A DNA stretch of 64,000 bases, from the NCBI GenBank assembly GCA_902618795.1, contig CACNCF010000001.1, forward strand, positions 1 to 64,000, read 5' to 3'. This document shows, in pieces, positions 1 to 11,506 of the stretch. Positions within the stretch are counted from its first letter, which is position 1, and every line of letters begins with the position of its first letter. The position numbers were made by a program, and so were the translations under genes. This DNA is from an uncultured Prochlorococcus sp. (GTDB taxonomy: Bacteria; Cyanobacteriota; Cyanobacteriia; PCC-6307; Cyanobiaceae). The notes beneath the pieces were generated by a model, which did no database searches, was not told the origin of the DNA, and saw only the letters and a program-made list of their open reading frames with translations.

Positions 1-253
1 ATTTTCTTAAAAGAGATTTTGAACTTTGTTCCCATTTTTTTGCTTCTAGCGGATGCAAACCAACTGAATAGTAAATTTCATTAAATTCATGGGATATTTT
101 TTTCAACTTTGGAATTTCTGTTAATTCACAACAAGCATGAACTATTTTTTTTACACCTTTTGAACGCAATCTTAAAACAACATCTTCAAGATCTTCCTCA
201 AAATTTTCAAATATTAAATGACAGTGCGAGTCTATGAGTTCTATATCGCTCAT
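1..253 (-). CDS. tatD: TatD family metal-dependent hydrolase (partial, N-terminal 84 residues)
   Basis: This is the start of a TatD-type amidohydrolase-fold nuclease; the gene runs off the left edge of the window. The N-terminus contains DSHCHL, so the first metal-binding pair is H10 and H12, and SVGLHP at residues 63-68 matches the next conserved strand of the family. The ATG at 251-253 lies 17 nt downstream of rpsT, so both are probably transcribed together leftward. Family knowledge: TatD proteins are Mg/Mn-dependent DNases or related hydrolases in the cytoplasm. The precise substrate cannot be told from this fragment. From remembered Prochlorococcus gene order, rpoB should follow beyond the edge. 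Confidence 0.88.
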   Translation of the reverse strand, partial: MSDIELIDSHCHLIFENFEEDLEDVVLRLRSKGVKKIVHACCELTEIPKLKKISHEFNEIYYSVGLHPLEAKKWEQSSKSLLRK

Positions 254-270
254 AATTATGATCTGTCTTT

Positions 271-564
271 TTACTTAGTGGTAAGAGTAGTTTTTACAAA
301 ATTGTTGATTTTCGATTTTTTATTAGCACCGTTGTTTTTGTGAAGAACATTTTTTTTAACTGCTTTATCAATTAAGCTAAAAGCTTTATTAAGACTTGTT
401 TTCACTAAATTTTTATTATCCTCATTAGGATTTTTTGTATATTTTTCGCAGTTCTCAAGGGTTTTTTTGGTTAAAGTCCTAACAGTAGATTTATATGACT
501 TATTAATTAATCGATTTCTTTCGGCAATTTGTATTCTCTTTTTTGCTGATTTGTTGTTGGCCAC
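271..564 (-). CDS. rpsT: 30S ribosomal protein S20
   Basis: Small basic protein of 97 residues, close to the usual S20 length. It binds 16S rRNA near the bottom of the 30S body. The sequence is typical: a Lys/Arg-rich N-terminus with AKKRIQIAERNRLINKSYKS, and a helical C-terminal half with SLIDKAVKKNVLHKNNGANKKS, a conserved S20 signature. It is divergent from hisD (120 nt between starts) and sits 17 nt upstream of tatD on the same strand. The promoter should lie in 565-684. No anomalies seen. Confidence 0.97.
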   Translation of the reverse strand: MANNKSAKKRIQIAERNRLINKSYKSTVRTLTKKTLENCEKYTKNPNEDNKNLVKTSLNKAFSLIDKAVKKNVLHKNNGANKKSKINNFVKTTLTTK

Positions 565-625
565 AGAGGGTTAATAAATAGAAGAATATAATCATAACAA
601 ATAAGTCGACTACTAATCAATCATA

Positions 626-631
626 TATAAT
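626..631 (+). promoter_or_regulatory. Candidate -10 element for hisD
   Basis: A perfect TATAAT lies about 55 nt upstream of the hisD ATG in the rpsT-hisD divergent spacer. No convincing -35 box is seen, which is common in this AT-rich group. This is inference from the motif alone; in such DNA a chance match is quite likely. Confidence 0.35.
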
Positions 632-684
632 TTAAAAGATATTAAATTGGATTTTAAGCCTTTTAATTTGAGAAAATTAAGCAA

Positions 685-1971
685 ATGAAGATCATAAACA
701 ATAAAAAAGAAGCTATTAAGGAATTAAAAAGGATTTCTAGTAGAACTAATTCAGATAATAATAATAAGATAAATAAAATTGTTGAAGAAATTCTTCAAGA
801 GGTAAAAATTTCTGGAGATATAGCAGTAGAAAAATATACAAAAAAATTTGATGGTTTCGACCCTGATCCTATGCAAGTGAGTCCGAATCAATTAAAAAAT
901 GCATGGGATGAAATTGATAATAATTTGAAGCACTCGCTTGTGGTAGCTCATAAAAGAATTCAAAAATTCCATGAAAAAGAAATTCCTCAATCTTTCACTT
1001 TAAAAGGTGAATATGGTGATACTGTCCAAAGAAGATGGAGACCAGTAAAAAATGCAGGTATTTATATCCCTGGAGGTAGAGCTGCTTATCCAAGTACAGT
1101 ATTGATGAATGCTATACCTGCAAAAGTAGCAGGAGTAGAAGAAATTATAATGGTATCTCCTGGAAATAAAGAAGGGGAAATAAATAAAACTGTTTTAGCT
1201 GCAGCTCACTTATCAGGGATAAATAAAGTATTCAGAATTGGAGGAGCTCAAGCAATTGGTGCATTAGCATTCGGGACAAATCAAATCAATAAAGTTGATG
1301 TTATTTCAGGTCCAGGGAATATATATGTTACGACTGCGAAAAAACTCATTTATGGCTCTACAGGGATTGATTCTTTAGCTGGTCCAAGTGAAATTTTAAT
1401 CATTGCAGATGAAACTGCTCAAAGCACTTATATAGCATCTGACTTACTAGCGCAAGCAGAACACGATCCTTTAGCTTCATCAATACTTCTAACTACATCA
1501 AAGAACCAAGCAAAAGAAGTTTTAGAAGAACTTTATAAAAAAATAGATGATCATCCAAGAAAAGAAATTTGCATGCAATCAATAAAAAATTGGGGTTTAA
1601 TTGTGATCTGCGAGAATTATGAATCATGTGTTGAACTAAGCAATAACTTTGCCCCGGAACACCTAGAAATTCTTACTACAAATTCAAAAAAAATTCTGGC
1701 AGGGATAGAGAATGCAGGAGCGATATTTTTAGGAAAATGGACCCCAGAAGCTGTTGGAGATTATCTTGCTGGACCAAATCATACCTTACCTACTTCAGGT
1801 AATTCTAGATTTAGCGGTTCTTTGGGGGTTGAGACTTTTATGAAAAATACTTCAATAATAGAATTTAATAAAGAAAGTTTAAAAGTTAATAGCCTTGACA
1901 TTATTAATCTCGCTAAAAGTGAAGGCTTACATAGCCACGCTAACTCTGTAGAAATAAGATTTGAAAATTAG
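685..1971 (+). CDS. hisD: Histidinol dehydrogenase
   Basis: Catalyses the last two steps of histidine biosynthesis, NAD-dependent oxidation of L-histidinol to L-histidine, in the cytoplasm. The 428 residues match the family length. Signatures seen in order: [13 protein letters not shown], the [12 protein letters not shown] segment, [18 protein letters not shown], and the catalytic Glu-His pair in NFAPEHLEI, followed by a C-terminal [10 protein letters not shown] block that carries a zinc-site His. The gene is alone on the plus strand; its TAG stop overlaps the stop of the convergent rpiA gene (stops share two bases). No other his gene is in the window, so the pathway is dispersed as usual in cyanobacteria. 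Confidence 0.98.
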   Translation: MKIINNKKEAIKELKRISSRTNSDNNNKINKIVEEILQEVKISGDIAVEKYTKKFDGFDPDPMQVSPNQLKNAWDEIDNNLKHSLVVAHKRIQKFHEKEIPQSFTLKGEYGDTVQRRWRPVKNAGIYIPGGRAAYPSTVLMNAIPAKVAGVEEIIMVSPGNKEGEINKTVLAAAHLSGINKVFRIGGAQAIGALAFGTNQINKVDVISGPGNIYVTTAKKLIYGSTGIDSLAGPSEILIIADETAQSTYIASDLLAQAEHDPLASSILLTTSKNQAKEVLEELYKKIDDHPRKEICMQSIKNWGLIVICENYESCVELSNNFAPEHLEILTTNSKKILAGIENAGAIFLGKWTPEAVGDYLAGPNHTLPTSGNSRFSGSLGVETFMKNTSIIEFNKESLKVNSLDIINLAKSEGLHSHANSVEIRFEN

Positions 1972-2681
1972 CCAGCTCTTGAGGGTGAGTAAACCACTGG
2001 AACATTGTCTTCAATTTTACCAACTAATACTTTATCTGTAAGATCAACAAATAATCCATTTTCTAACACTCCTGGAATATTATTAATCTTCATTTCAATG
2101 TCTTTTGGATTTTTAATACCATCATTGAATAATACATCTAGGATAAGATTTCCTTGGTCAGTAACAACTGGGCCAGCTTTTTTAGTAGCCATTCTTAAAG
2201 AAGAACTGCCATTCATTTCTAAAATGACTTCCTGTACTTGCTTCCAAGCATTAGGAAGAACTTCTACAGGTAAAGGGAAAGATTGATTTAGATTTTGCAC
2301 AAGTTTAGTTTCATCAACAACAATCAACAATTGATTAGCTTTAGATGCCACTAACTTTTCTCTAACATGGCAGGCTCCTCCTCCTTTTATTAATTGAAAT
2401 CCTGGATCAACTTCATCTGCTCCATCAATAGCTAAATCAATTTGAGATAAAGAAGATAAATCGATAAGCGGGATATCCAGTTCAAGAGCTAAAACTTCTG
2501 ATTGAAAAGAAGTTGCAACACCTCTTATATTTTGAAGTTTTCCAGAACGTATTTCATCCGCTAAACTTTTTATCATTAACGCAGCTGTAGATCCAGAACC
2601 TAATCCGAGAATCATGTCACTCTTAACTTCCTTTATTGCTGCATCAGCAACTACTTGTTTCATTTGAGTTTGTGAATCCAA
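1968..2681 (-). CDS. rpiA: Ribose-5-phosphate isomerase A
   Basis: Interconverts ribose 5-phosphate and ribulose 5-phosphate in the Calvin cycle and pentose phosphate pathway. The 237-residue protein has the phosphate-binding GLGSGST loop at residues 26-32, the active-site D86-G-A-D-E90 motif and the following [11 protein letters not shown] segment with the catalytic Lys region. The start ATG at 2679-2681 is followed by typical N-terminal [10 protein letters not shown]. It converges on hisD with stop codons overlapping, and sits 47 nt downstream of the degQ-like gene's... opposite end: the protease gene begins further right and ends at 2729 on the same strand, so rpiA may be read through from it. 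Confidence 0.97.
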   Translation of the reverse strand: MDSQTQMKQVVADAAIKEVKSDMILGLGSGSTAALMIKSLADEIRSGKLQNIRGVATSFQSEVLALELDIPLIDLSSLSQIDLAIDGADEVDPGFQLIKGGGACHVREKLVASKANQLLIVVDETKLVQNLNQSFPLPVEVLPNAWKQVQEVILEMNGSSSLRMATKKAGPVVTDQGNLILDVLFNDGIKNPKDIEMKINNIPGVLENGLFVDLTDKVLVGKIEDNVPVVYSPSRAG

Positions 2682-2728
2682 AATCTTTTTCTCTGATGGT
2701 TATAGATTATTAAATTTCAATGGGTGCT

Positions 2729-3859
<1,131 letters not shown>

Positions 3860-4019
3860 TTAAATAATAGTTTTTGAGTTTATTTGATAAATCTAATTGA
3901 AGAAAATGATTATTGTTGTTTTTTTGTTTACATCCATAAAATGCAAATTTTCAATTATTTTAGATAGAAAAAACTTCTTAATGTGTGAAAATAAATTTTA
4001 AATAAGTTAATCAATAAAA

Positions 4020-4487
4020 TTGAATAAAGAAAACAAAATTAAACTACAAGCTCTAATAGAAAAAGTAGCTGATGAACAGGATTTAGAAATCTACGGTTTA
4101 AATATACAAACTAATCAAAATCCAATTGTTATTGAAATAACTATAAGAAAAACTAATGGGGATGACATTTCCTTAGATGATTGTGCGCTATTTAGTGCCC
4201 CAGCATCCGACAAAATAGAGAAATCAAATCTTTTAAATTGTTCATATGTGTTAGAAATTAGTAGTCAAGGGGTCAGTGATGAATTAACCTCAGAAAGAGA
4301 CTTCAAAACTTTTAAGGGTTTTCCAGTTAATGTTGAGTTAAACCAAAAGAATTCAAAAATAAAATTCCTGAATGGTTTACTTTATGAAAAGTCTAATGAT
4401 TATTTAGCCATTAACATTAAAGGTAGGATAAAGAAAATCCCTTTAGATGAAGTATTAAAAATTAGTCTTTGTACCTTAAAAGATTAA
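4020..4487 (+). CDS. rimP: Ribosome maturation factor RimP
   Basis: Helps late assembly of the 30S head. The 155 residues match the family (N-terminal alpha/beta domain to about residue 80, SH3-like C-terminal domain after it); the segment [20 protein letters not shown] is the conserved VEVSSPGLDRPL-like block, here with QG in place of PG. The start is TTG, since the reading frame begins with TTG-AAT-AAA and no upstream ATG is in frame. It is the first gene of rimP-nusA-ylxR-infB; the spacer to nusA is 36 nt. Identity rests on this operon context as well as sequence. Confidence 0.93.
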   Translation: MNKENKIKLQALIEKVADEQDLEIYGLNIQTNQNPIVIEITIRKTNGDDISLDDCALFSAPASDKIEKSNLLNCSYVLEISSQGVSDELTSERDFKTFKGFPVNVELNQKNSKIKFLNGLLYEKSNDYLAINIKGRIKKIPLDEVLKISLCTLKD

Positions 4488-4523
4488 TTATTTTTCAACC
4501 ATTATTCAATTTTCCCATCATAG

Positions 4524-5927
4524 ATGGCATTAGTTATTCTCCCAGGTTTAAACAATCTTATTGAAGACATTAGTGAGGAAAAAAAGTTACCTCCTAATAT
4601 CGTTGAAGCAGCATTGCGCGAAGCTTTGTTAAAAGGATACGAAAAATACAGAAGAACTTTTTACATTGGAATTAACGAAGATCCATTTGATGAAGAATAC
4701 TTTAGTAATTTTGATGTTGGACTAGATTTAGATGAAGAAGGTTACAGGATCTTATCAAGTAAAATAATTGTAGAAGAAGTTGAAAGCGAAGATCATCAAA
4801 TATCTTTAGTAGAAGTTAAACAAGTAGCTGATGATGCTCAAATAGGTGACACGGTTGTTTTAGACGTTACACCAGAAAAAGAGGATTTTGGACGAATGGC
4901 TGCTTCAACAACAAAGCAAGTTTTAGCCCAAAAATTAAGAGATCAACAAAGAAAAATGATCCAAGAAGAATTTGCAGATTTGGAAGATCCTGTTTTAACG
5001 GCTAGAGTTATAAGATTTGAGAGACAATCAGTAATAATGGGAGTTAGTTCGGGTATTGGCAGACCTGAAGTAGAGGCCGAACTTCCTAAAAGAGATCAAT
5101 TACCCAATGATAACTATAGAGCAAATGCAACTTTCAAAGTATTCTTGAAAGAGGTTAGCGAAATAGCCAGAAAAGGACCACAACTTTTTGTAAGCAGAGC
5201 AAATGCTGGATTAGTTGTCTATTTATTTGAAAATGAAGTACCGGAAATTCAAGAAGCCACAGTAAAAATTGTTGCTGTTTCAAGAGAAGCGAATCCTCCT
5301 TCAAGAGCCGTTGGGCCAAGAACAAAAGTAGCTGTTGATAGCGTCGAACAAGAAGTAGACCCTGTAGGTGCTTGTATTGGAGCGAGAGGGGCAAGAATCC
5401 AACAAGTAGTGAATGAATTAAGAGGAGAAAAAATTGATGTTATTAAATGGTCATCTGATCCAATACAGTATATTCTAAACTCTCTAAGTCCAGCGAAAGT
5501 AGATCTCGTGAGACTTGTTGACCCAGAAGGTCAACATGCGCATGTACTTGTTCCTCCCGATCAATTAAGTCTCGCAATAGGTAGAGAAGGACAAAACGTA
5601 AGACTCGCAGCAAGATTAACTGGTTGGAAGATTGATGTCAAAAACTCACATGAATACGATCAAGAAGCAGAAGATGCTGCAGTCTCTGAATTGATCATTC
5701 AAAGGGAAGATGAAGAGAATCTTCAGCGAGAAGCTGAGCTTAGATTAGAAGCAGAACAAGCTGAGCGTGCTGCGGAAGATGCAAGATTAAGAGAGCTTTA
5801 TCCCCTTCCTGAAGATGATGATGAATATGAACAAGAATTATATGAAGAAAAGAACTTCTCAGATAGTGATCAATTAGAGACTATGCAAGATGGTGAAATA
5901 TCTGCCAAAGAGGAGAGGAAACGGTGA
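4524..5927 (+). CDS. nusA: Transcription termination/antitermination factor NusA
   Basis: Binds RNA polymerase and nascent RNA to modulate pausing, termination and antitermination. The 467-residue protein has the NusA N-terminal polymerase-binding domain (1-130), an S1 domain (about 140-205), and two KH domains: [18 protein letters not shown] near residue 283 onward and [13 protein letters not shown] near 350. The tail after about residue 385 is strongly acidic with many Glu/Ala and lacks the two AR repeats of E. coli NusA, which is usual in cyanobacteria. It sits between rimP and ylxR; the next gene overlaps its stop by 4 nt, implying translational coupling. Confidence 0.97.
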   Translation: MALVILPGLNNLIEDISEEKKLPPNIVEAALREALLKGYEKYRRTFYIGINEDPFDEEYFSNFDVGLDLDEEGYRILSSKIIVEEVESEDHQISLVEVKQVADDAQIGDTVVLDVTPEKEDFGRMAASTTKQVLAQKLRDQQRKMIQEEFADLEDPVLTARVIRFERQSVIMGVSSGIGRPEVEAELPKRDQLPNDNYRANATFKVFLKEVSEIARKGPQLFVSRANAGLVVYLFENEVPEIQEATVKIVAVSREANPPSRAVGPRTKVAVDSVEQEVDPVGACIGARGARIQQVVNELRGEKIDVIKWSSDPIQYILNSLSPAKVDLVRLVDPEGQHAHVLVPPDQLSLAIGREGQNVRLAARLTGWKIDVKNSHEYDQEAEDAAVSELIIQREDEENLQREAELRLEAEQAERAAEDARLRELYPLPEDDDEYEQELYEEKNFSDSDQLETMQDGEISAKEERKR

Positions 5928-6205
5928 TACGACAAACCCCTGTTTTGCGTATATGCATTTCGTGTAGAAAAACATATGACAGGAAACATCTTATAAAGAT
6001 TACTAAAGATCATAAGCAAGGTATTATGTTTCAAAAGGGTATGGGGCGATCAGCCTACATTTGCAAGTCAAAAACATGTTACTCAGATTCCAAGATCAAA
6101 AAAAAGCTTCAAAAAGCTTTAAAAACATTTTTAGAACCTGAATTTTTTGATATTTTTGAAAAAGAAATTACAAGCTACAATGACTATCCCAATAAGGGAA
6201 TATAA
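5924..6205 (+). CDS. ylxR: YlxR family RNA-binding protein (DUF448)
   Basis: A 93-residue basic protein of the YlxR family, commonly encoded between nusA and infB. The conserved block RICISCRKTYDRKHLIKI near the N-terminus and GRSAYICKSKTC in the middle match the family; the three cysteines C12, C15 and those around CKSKTC are visible. It uses GTG as start, and that GTG overlaps the nusA TGA stop (GTGA), so translation is likely coupled. In other bacteria YlxR has been linked to RNA binding and, in Bacillus and Fusobacterium, to nucleoid or RNase P functions; the role in cyanobacteria is not established. Confidence 0.92.
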   Translation: MIRQTPVLRICISCRKTYDRKHLIKITKDHKQGIMFQKGMGRSAYICKSKTCYSDSKIKKKLQKALKTFLEPEFFDIFEKEITSYNDYPNKGI

Positions 6206-6253
6206 TTAAATTAAATCCTCTTTAATATCCAAAAAGAGTACAAATCAGATTAA

Positions 6254-9200
6254 ATGACTATCAGCGATAAAATCAGAATTTATGAACTTTCCAGAGACTT
6301 AAATCTGGAGAATAAAGATATATTGGATGCCGCTCAAAAACTTTCAATTTCAGTAAAAAGCCATAGCAGTTCAATTAGTGCAGAAGAAGCAAAAAAAATA
6401 AAAAATCTTATTAATAAAAAAAATTCCGATAAAAAAATTCTTTCAATTAAGAAACCTTCAATTAAAAAAGATAATTATAAACAAAACACTGAAAATGAAT
6501 CTTCTGTTATCTCTTCTATGAAAGGGAAACCTCTTAAAGATAATCCAAACAAAAAGCCATTATTGATAAAACCTCTTAATAAACCTGAAAGTCAAAAAAT
6601 AATTTCAAATAAACCTATAAATCTCAATAAACCCAGAATTACCAACAGCTCAAACTCTCAAGCAAATCTTACAAATCAAAATATAAATAGTCAAACTTCA
6701 CAAAATTTTAAAAATGATAAAAAGAATTTCCGAAATAACACTACCCCAGCTATAAAAAACTCATCAAAACCTCCTATTCAACTAATTGCTAAGCCTAAAA
6801 ATATTAATAATAATTTTGAATCTAATAAATCTTCCCAGAACATCTCCAGTGCAGGGGGAAAAAGACAAATATCAAACAAAAATGACCAAAATTCGAACAA
6901 ATCTAAACCAAAAAATATTAATAACAGAATCTCCCCTCCTGAGCTCGTAGGAGCTCCAATAAGAAGAGACGTAACCAATCAACAAAATAATAAGCAAAAC
7001 ATTTCTTATAAACAAACTCTCCCCAACAGAGCTGGTACGCCTAATAGACCTGGCATGCCCAATAGGCCTGGGTTAAGAAACAAACCATCTGATCAAGGCA
7101 GACCTGGATCTTTCAATAGACAAGCAAATACAAGTAGGTCTGGTGCTCCCAACAGACCTGGCATGCCCAATAGGCCTGGGTCTAAATTCAATGGTCAAAA
7201 GACAACTGGAATTAGAAAGCCAGTATCACCTAATGAACTCTTACAACTTCAAAAAACTAACAAATCTGACAGTGACAAAAAAGTTATAAAGGGTAATGAA
7301 AACCAAAATATTGAGATAACTAAACAGAAGGTAAAAGCTCCAAATACTCGTCCACAAACTGCCCCTAATTCAAAAAAACCACCCCACAGAACATTTTCAA
7401 ATAATTCTAAAAAACCTGGGAAGACAGACTGGGACGATAGTGCAAAACTTGAAGCATTAAGAAGCAAAAATCCCCAAAAACAAAGACAGAAAGTTCATAT
7501 TATTGGTGAGAATGATGATTCACTAACATCTGAAACTAGTGGATATTCAGGCGAAAAGATTTCAATCTTATCAGCTAGTTTGGCGCGTCCAAAGAAAGAA
7601 AAATCTGATGAATCCAAATCTCAAAAAACTATTAAAAAATTTCAAAAGAAGAAAAAAGAGACTACTAGGCAAAGACAGAAAAGAAGAGCTATGGAGTTAA
7701 AGGCTGCCAAAGAAGCCAAACAAGTACGACCTGAAATGATAATCGTACCCGAAGATAATTTAACAGTCCAAGAATTAGCGGATAAATTAAGTCTTGAAAG
7801 TTCTGAAATAATAAAATCTCTTTTTTTTAAAGGAATAACTGCAACTGTTACTCAATCACTCGACTTAGCAACTATTGAAACAGTAGCAGAAGAATTTGGG
7901 GTACCTGTTTTGCAAGATGATATCCAGGAAGCTGCTGAAAAAACAGTTGATATGATTGAATCTGAAGATATTGATAATCTAATCAGAAGACCACCTGTTA
8001 TTACTGTGATGGGTCATGTAGATCATGGCAAAACAAGTCTTTTAGATTCCATCAGAGAATCAAGAGTAGCTTCGGGGGAAGCAGGGGGGATTACTCAACA
8101 CATAGGAGCTTATCAAGTTGAATTTGAACATGAATCTCATAAGAAAAAATTAACTTTTCTTGATACCCCTGGCCATGAAGCATTCACCGCAATGAGAGCA
8201 AGGGGTACAAAGGTTACAGATGTAGCTGTTCTTGTAGTTGCTGCAGATGATGGTTGCAGACCTCAAACACTAGAAGCTATAAGTCATGCAAGAGCTGCAA
8301 AAGTACCAATTGTTGTTGCAATAAATAAAATTGACAAAGAAGGGGCATCTCCAGACAGAGTAAAGCAGGAACTATCAGAAAAAGATTTAATTGCTGAAGA
8401 TTGGGGAGGAGATACAGTGATGGTTCCAGTAAGTGCTATCAAAAAACAAAACATTGATAAATTACTCGAAATGATTTTATTAGTTTCAGAGGTAGAAGAT
8501 CTACAAGCTAACCCTGATAGATTTGCAAAAGGTACTGTTATTGAAGCTCACCTAGACAAAGCAAAAGGGCCTGTAGCTACTTTGTTAGTACAAAATGGAA
8601 CCTTGAAATCAGGAGATGTTTTAGCTGCAGGTTCAGTCCTTGGAAAAATTAGAGCAATGGTTGATGAACATGGTAATAGAATCAAAGAAGCAGGGCCATC
8701 ATTCCCAGTGGAAGCGCTAGGATTCAGTGAAGTACCCACTGCAGGAGATGAATTCGAGGTCTACCCTGATGAAAAAACTGCTCGAGCCATTGTCGGAGAA
8801 AGGGCTACAGATGCTAGAGCCACAAAATTAGCTCAGCAAATGGCCTCTAGAAGAGTTAGCTTATCATCCTTATCAAATCAAGCCAATGATGGAGAACTTA
8901 AGGAGTTAAACTTAATTCTGAAGGCTGATGTTCAAGGTAGTGTTGAAGCGATATTAGGATCACTAGAACAATTACCCAAAAATGAAGTTCAAGTCAGAGT
9001 GCTACTTTCTGCTCCTGGAGAAATAACTGAGACAGATATAGATCTTGCTGCTGCATCTGGGTCTGTAATCATTGGATTTAACACTTCAATGGCTTCTGGC
9101 GCGAAGAGAGCAGCTGATGCTAATGATGTTGATATAAGAGAATATGAAGTAATCTATAAACTCTTAGAAGATATTCAGTTAGCCATGGAAGGGCTACTTG

Positions 9201-9514
9201 AACCCGATCTTGTCGAAGAATCATTAGGGCAAGCTGAAGTTAGAGCAACTTTCGCAGTCGGTAAAGGAGCAATTGCTGGCTGTTATATACAAACTGGCAA
9301 ATTACAAAGGAATTGTTCTCTGAGAGTTATTAGATCAGAGAAAGTAATTTTTGAGGGTAATTTAGACTCTCTAAAAAGGGCTAAAGATGATGTAAAAGAA
9401 GTAAATACAGGATTTGAATGTGGAGTTGGCTGCGATAAATTCTCTTCATGGATTGAAGGAGATGTAATCGAAGCATTCAAATTTGTCACCAAAAAGAGGA
9501 CCTTATCACAATAA
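6254..9514 (+). CDS. infB: Translation initiation factor IF-2
   Basis: GTPase that places fMet-tRNA on the 30S and promotes subunit joining. At 1086 residues it is long for the family because about 585 residues precede the G domain. These form a low-complexity linker rich in Asn, Lys, Ser and Gln, after an N-terminal IF2N domain ([19 protein letters not shown]). A second IF2N domain lies near residues 500-550. The GTPase motifs are GHVDHGKT at 587-594, DTPGHEAF, and NKID; domains II, III and the C-terminal IF-2 barrel follow. The start ATG follows ylxR by 48 nt. An in-frame duplication inside the linker is described separately. Confidence 0.98.
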   Translation: MTISDKIRIYELSRDLNLENKDILDAAQKLSISVKSHSSSISAEEAKKIKNLINKKNSDKKILSIKKPSIKKDNYKQNTENESSVISSMKGKPLKDNPNKKPLLIKPLNKPESQKIISNKPINLNKPRITNSSNSQANLTNQNINSQTSQNFKNDKKNFRNNTTPAIKNSSKPPIQLIAKPKNINNNFESNKSSQNISSAGGKRQISNKNDQNSNKSKPKNINNRISPPELVGAPIRRDVTNQQNNKQNISYKQTLPNRAGTPNRPGMPNRPGLRNKPSDQGRPGSFNRQANTSRSGAPNRPGMPNRPGSKFNGQKTTGIRKPVSPNELLQLQKTNKSDSDKKVIKGNENQNIEITKQKVKAPNTRPQTAPNSKKPPHRTFSNNSKKPGKTDWDDSAKLEALRSKNPQKQRQKVHIIGENDDSLTSETSGYSGEKISILSASLARPKKEKSDESKSQKTIKKFQKKKKETTRQRQKRRAMELKAAKEAKQVRPEMIIVPEDNLTVQELADKLSLESSEIIKSLFFKGITATVTQSLDLATIETVAEEFGVPVLQDDIQEAAEKTVDMIESEDIDNLIRRPPVITVMGHVDHGKTSLLDSIRESRVASGEAGGITQHIGAYQVEFEHESHKKKLTFLDTPGHEAFTAMRARGTKVTDVAVLVVAADDGCRPQTLEAISHARAAKVPIVVAINKIDKEGASPDRVKQELSEKDLIAEDWGGDTVMVPVSAIKKQNIDKLLEMILLVSEVEDLQANPDRFAKGTVIEAHLDKAKGPVATLLVQNGTLKSGDVLAAGSVLGKIRAMVDEHGNRIKEAGPSFPVEALGFSEVPTAGDEFEVYPDEKTARAIVGERATDARATKLAQQMASRRVSLSSLSNQANDGELKELNLILKADVQGSVEAILGSLEQLPKNEVQVRVLLSAPGEITETDIDLAAASGSVIIGFNTSMASGAKRAADANDVDIREYEVIYKLLEDIQLAMEGLLEPDLVEESLGQAEVRATFAVGKGAIAGCYIQTGKLQRNCSLRVIRSEKVIFEGNLDSLKRAKDDVKEVNTGFECGVGCDKFSSWIEGDVIEAFKFVTKKRTLSQ
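7043..7181 (+). repeat. Direct repeat inside the infB linker (31 nt, 108 nt apart)
   Basis: Two 31-nt copies at 7043-7073 and 7151-7181 differ at one base. They encode [10 protein letters not shown] twice, exactly 36 codons apart in frame. The repeat is GC-richer than its surroundings (contains GGCATGCCC and AGGCCT). This looks like a recent in-frame tandem duplication in a region with little constraint on length. Confidence 0.9.
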
Positions 9515-9530
9515 TTAGACATCTAGCTGA

Positions 9531-9767
9531 TTAATCTTTATTTCTGTCCAAGATTAATAAAGTAGGAAATATTACACAAGCTCCCAACTGTATGAGTAGG
9601 TTATTTTGCTGTAATTCAGCTCCGCTTGCAATGCTGGAAAGCATTATTAGAAGTCCCAAAAATGCAGAACCGCTAAAAGCTATCCACAATATTCTTCGCA
9701 ACCCCTTGAAAGGAGCTTGGGATTCCTTAAGTAATTTCTTTTTCAATTCAGGATCTATTTTTGACAT
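9531..9767 (-). CDS. DUF3493 small membrane protein (LPA3-like)
   Basis: A 78-residue protein with two hydrophobic segments (about 26-47 and 56-72) after a basic N-terminus reading KKKLLKESQAPFKGLRR. That N-terminal block and the overall size match the cyanobacterial/plastid DUF3493 family; the plant member was named for low photosystem II accumulation (LPA3). The family assignment is from memory of the consensus. It converges on infB (16-nt spacer) and is divergent from tRNA-Thr. A thylakoid location and a role in PSII assembly are inference only. Confidence 0.7.
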   Translation of the reverse strand: MSKIDPELKKKLLKESQAPFKGLRRILWIAFSGSAFLGLLIMLSSIASGAELQQNNLLIQLGACVIFPTLLILDRNKD

Positions 9768-9821
9768 TAATTCTTTGAATTATAAAATTAAGTCTATATG
9801 AAAAATTCAACATTTAATTTG

Positions 9822-9893
9822 GCCGGTATAGCTCAGCGGTAGAGCAACTGTCTCGTAAACAGTAGGTCGTTGGTTCAATTCCAATTATCGGCA
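9822..9893 (+). tRNA. tRNA-Thr (anticodon CGU)
   Basis: A 72-nt cloverleaf: acceptor GCCGGTA pairs with TATCGGC (one G-T), D arm GCTC/GAGC, anticodon stem ACTGT/ACAGT with loop CTCGTAA giving anticodon CGT, and T arm GTTGG-TTCAATT-CCAAT. The discriminator is A and CCA is not encoded. It reads ACG codons. The next gene starts 18 nt downstream. Confidence 0.95.
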
Positions 9894-9911
9894 CTTACAA
9901 AGCAAATTAAA

Positions 9912-11465
9912 ATGGTTAACAAAATTTTAAAATTTAGATATCTTTTTAAATTATTTATTTTTATTCCTCTTATATTTTATTTTGGCAAAAGAAGTTATAT
10001 TGCCTTTGATGAAGGTTTTTATGCACTCCAAGCTAGATGGATATTAGAAAAAGGTAACTGGACAATTCCTCTTTGGTGGGATGAACATGTATTAGATAGA
10101 ACTATAGGGTTACAGTTTTTAATAGCAAAGTCACAAGATTTATTTGGAAGAAATATTTTTTCTGCATATCTACCAACAACAGTCGCTTCAATATTGATGC
10201 TATTTGCAACTTATAAATTACATGAAGAATTATTTAATAAAAAATATGCAATCATATCTCCACTAATCCTTGCTACTACATATCTATGGTTTGACTACTC
10301 ACACTTAGCCACTCAAGATATTATTTATTCATGTTTAGTAACTATTGGAGTTTTAGCTTTAGTCAAAATAAAAAGTAAAAATAACAAATTCAATATTCTG
10401 CTTTTTGGAATTTGGATTGGATTAGCTTTTATGATGAAAACTTTTTTAGTTTTTGTGCCGTTATTATCACTCATACCATATATTTTTTTTAAAAAAAATT
10501 TTTTATTCACCAAATTCTTTTGGTTAGGACTACTAATTGGATTTATTCCTTTTTTATTCTGGACGTTTTCTATCAACCCTTATTTAGACAAAAATATTAT
10601 TTTTTACTTAGTTGAAAAGTTTAACTTTCTATCAAGTAAAAATACTTTCACAAATCCTTTCTATTATTATTTCTGGAATGTACCTGTAACATTTCTGCCA
10701 TGGAGTTTTTTCGCAATTATTGGCACAACATACAATATTTCTCAAAGTAAAGAGAATAAATATATACTTGCTTTTTTCCCCTTGATTTTATTAGCGACCC
10801 TTAGCATTTTCTCTACAAAAACACCCTACTATCCTCTACAAATCTCATCAATTTTTTCATTAAATAGCTATGTAGGCATAAAATATTTATTCAATTCTTA
10901 TAGATATAGTCGATTTTTTATATTTATTTCTTCAAAAATAATTCCATTATTTATATTTGCTCTAACTTTCACATATTATTTTTTCTTTAAAGATTCAATT
11001 AACTTTAATACAAGGGAAAATACATTTATAATTCTTGGATTATTTGCTTTCGGCTTATCTTGGTCATTAATAAAACATAAAAATTCGTTCAAAGAAATAT
11101 TAATAACTCTCATAATTGGGCCTTACTTATTCACTTCATTTATTTTGCAATCAGGTTTGTTTACTGATAGATCTAGAGAATTAAGAGAGAAAATGGAATA
11201 TGTTTCATCCCTTGATTTAGTAAAAAATCAAACAATCATGGTTGATAAAAAAGGAATCAACAACTCTCGATCGCAATCAAAAATCATAAGGATCTCTTTA
11301 TCAACTCCTAAATTAGGTGTGGGATTAGAAAGTATTAATCAGTTAAAAAAATCTGAATTAGCATGGACAACTGACCTTCAAACAATAAAAAGAAACGATA
11401 CTACTTATGAAATGATATACGAAGATGATGTCTTAAATCCATGGAAATTAATATTAAAAAAGTAA
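9912..11465 (+). CDS. ArnT/PMT-like membrane glycosyltransferase (GT39/GT83 type)
   Basis: A 517-residue polytopic membrane protein with about ten to twelve hydrophobic segments. The first extracytoplasmic loop carries FDEGFYALQARWIL, matching the Asp-Glu motif of ArnT/dolichyl-phosphate mannosyltransferase-type enzymes that use polyprenyl-phosphate sugars to glycosylate lipids or proteins outside the membrane. I start it at the ATG at 9912, because an upstream TTG at 9870 would lie inside tRNA-Thr. It is very AT-rich. The following GT2 gene starts 41 nt downstream. Acceptor and sugar are unknown. A lipid-linked donor could come from the DPM1-type enzyme at 36444-37406 (inference). Confidence 0.85.
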   Translation: MVNKILKFRYLFKLFIFIPLIFYFGKRSYIAFDEGFYALQARWILEKGNWTIPLWWDEHVLDRTIGLQFLIAKSQDLFGRNIFSAYLPTTVASILMLFATYKLHEELFNKKYAIISPLILATTYLWFDYSHLATQDIIYSCLVTIGVLALVKIKSKNNKFNILLFGIWIGLAFMMKTFLVFVPLLSLIPYIFFKKNFLFTKFFWLGLLIGFIPFLFWTFSINPYLDKNIIFYLVEKFNFLSSKNTFTNPFYYYFWNVPVTFLPWSFFAIIGTTYNISQSKENKYILAFFPLILLATLSIFSTKTPYYPLQISSIFSLNSYVGIKYLFNSYRYSRFFIFISSKIIPLFIFALTFTYYFFFKDSINFNTRENTFIILGLFAFGLSWSLIKHKNSFKEILITLIIGPYLFTSFILQSGLFTDRSRELREKMEYVSSLDLVKNQTIMVDKKGINNSRSQSKIIRISLSTPKLGVGLESINQLKKSELAWTTDLQTIKRNDTTYEMIYEDDVLNPWKLILKK

Positions 11466-11506
11466 ATAATCCATATATAATGAATTGTTGTTAGTAATCT
11501 TTAATA

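Noticed and set aside
2005-2286. Plus-strand open frame inside rpiA and similar antisense frames elsewhere (for example 20248-20553, 58917-59189, 59760-60053)
   Set aside because: They are frame shadows of well-identified genes on the opposite strand, without recognisable protein features.
9870-9911. TTG start of the ArnT-like gene inside tRNA-Thr
   Set aside because: It would place the coding sequence in the tRNA; the ATG at 9912 gives a normal N-terminus.
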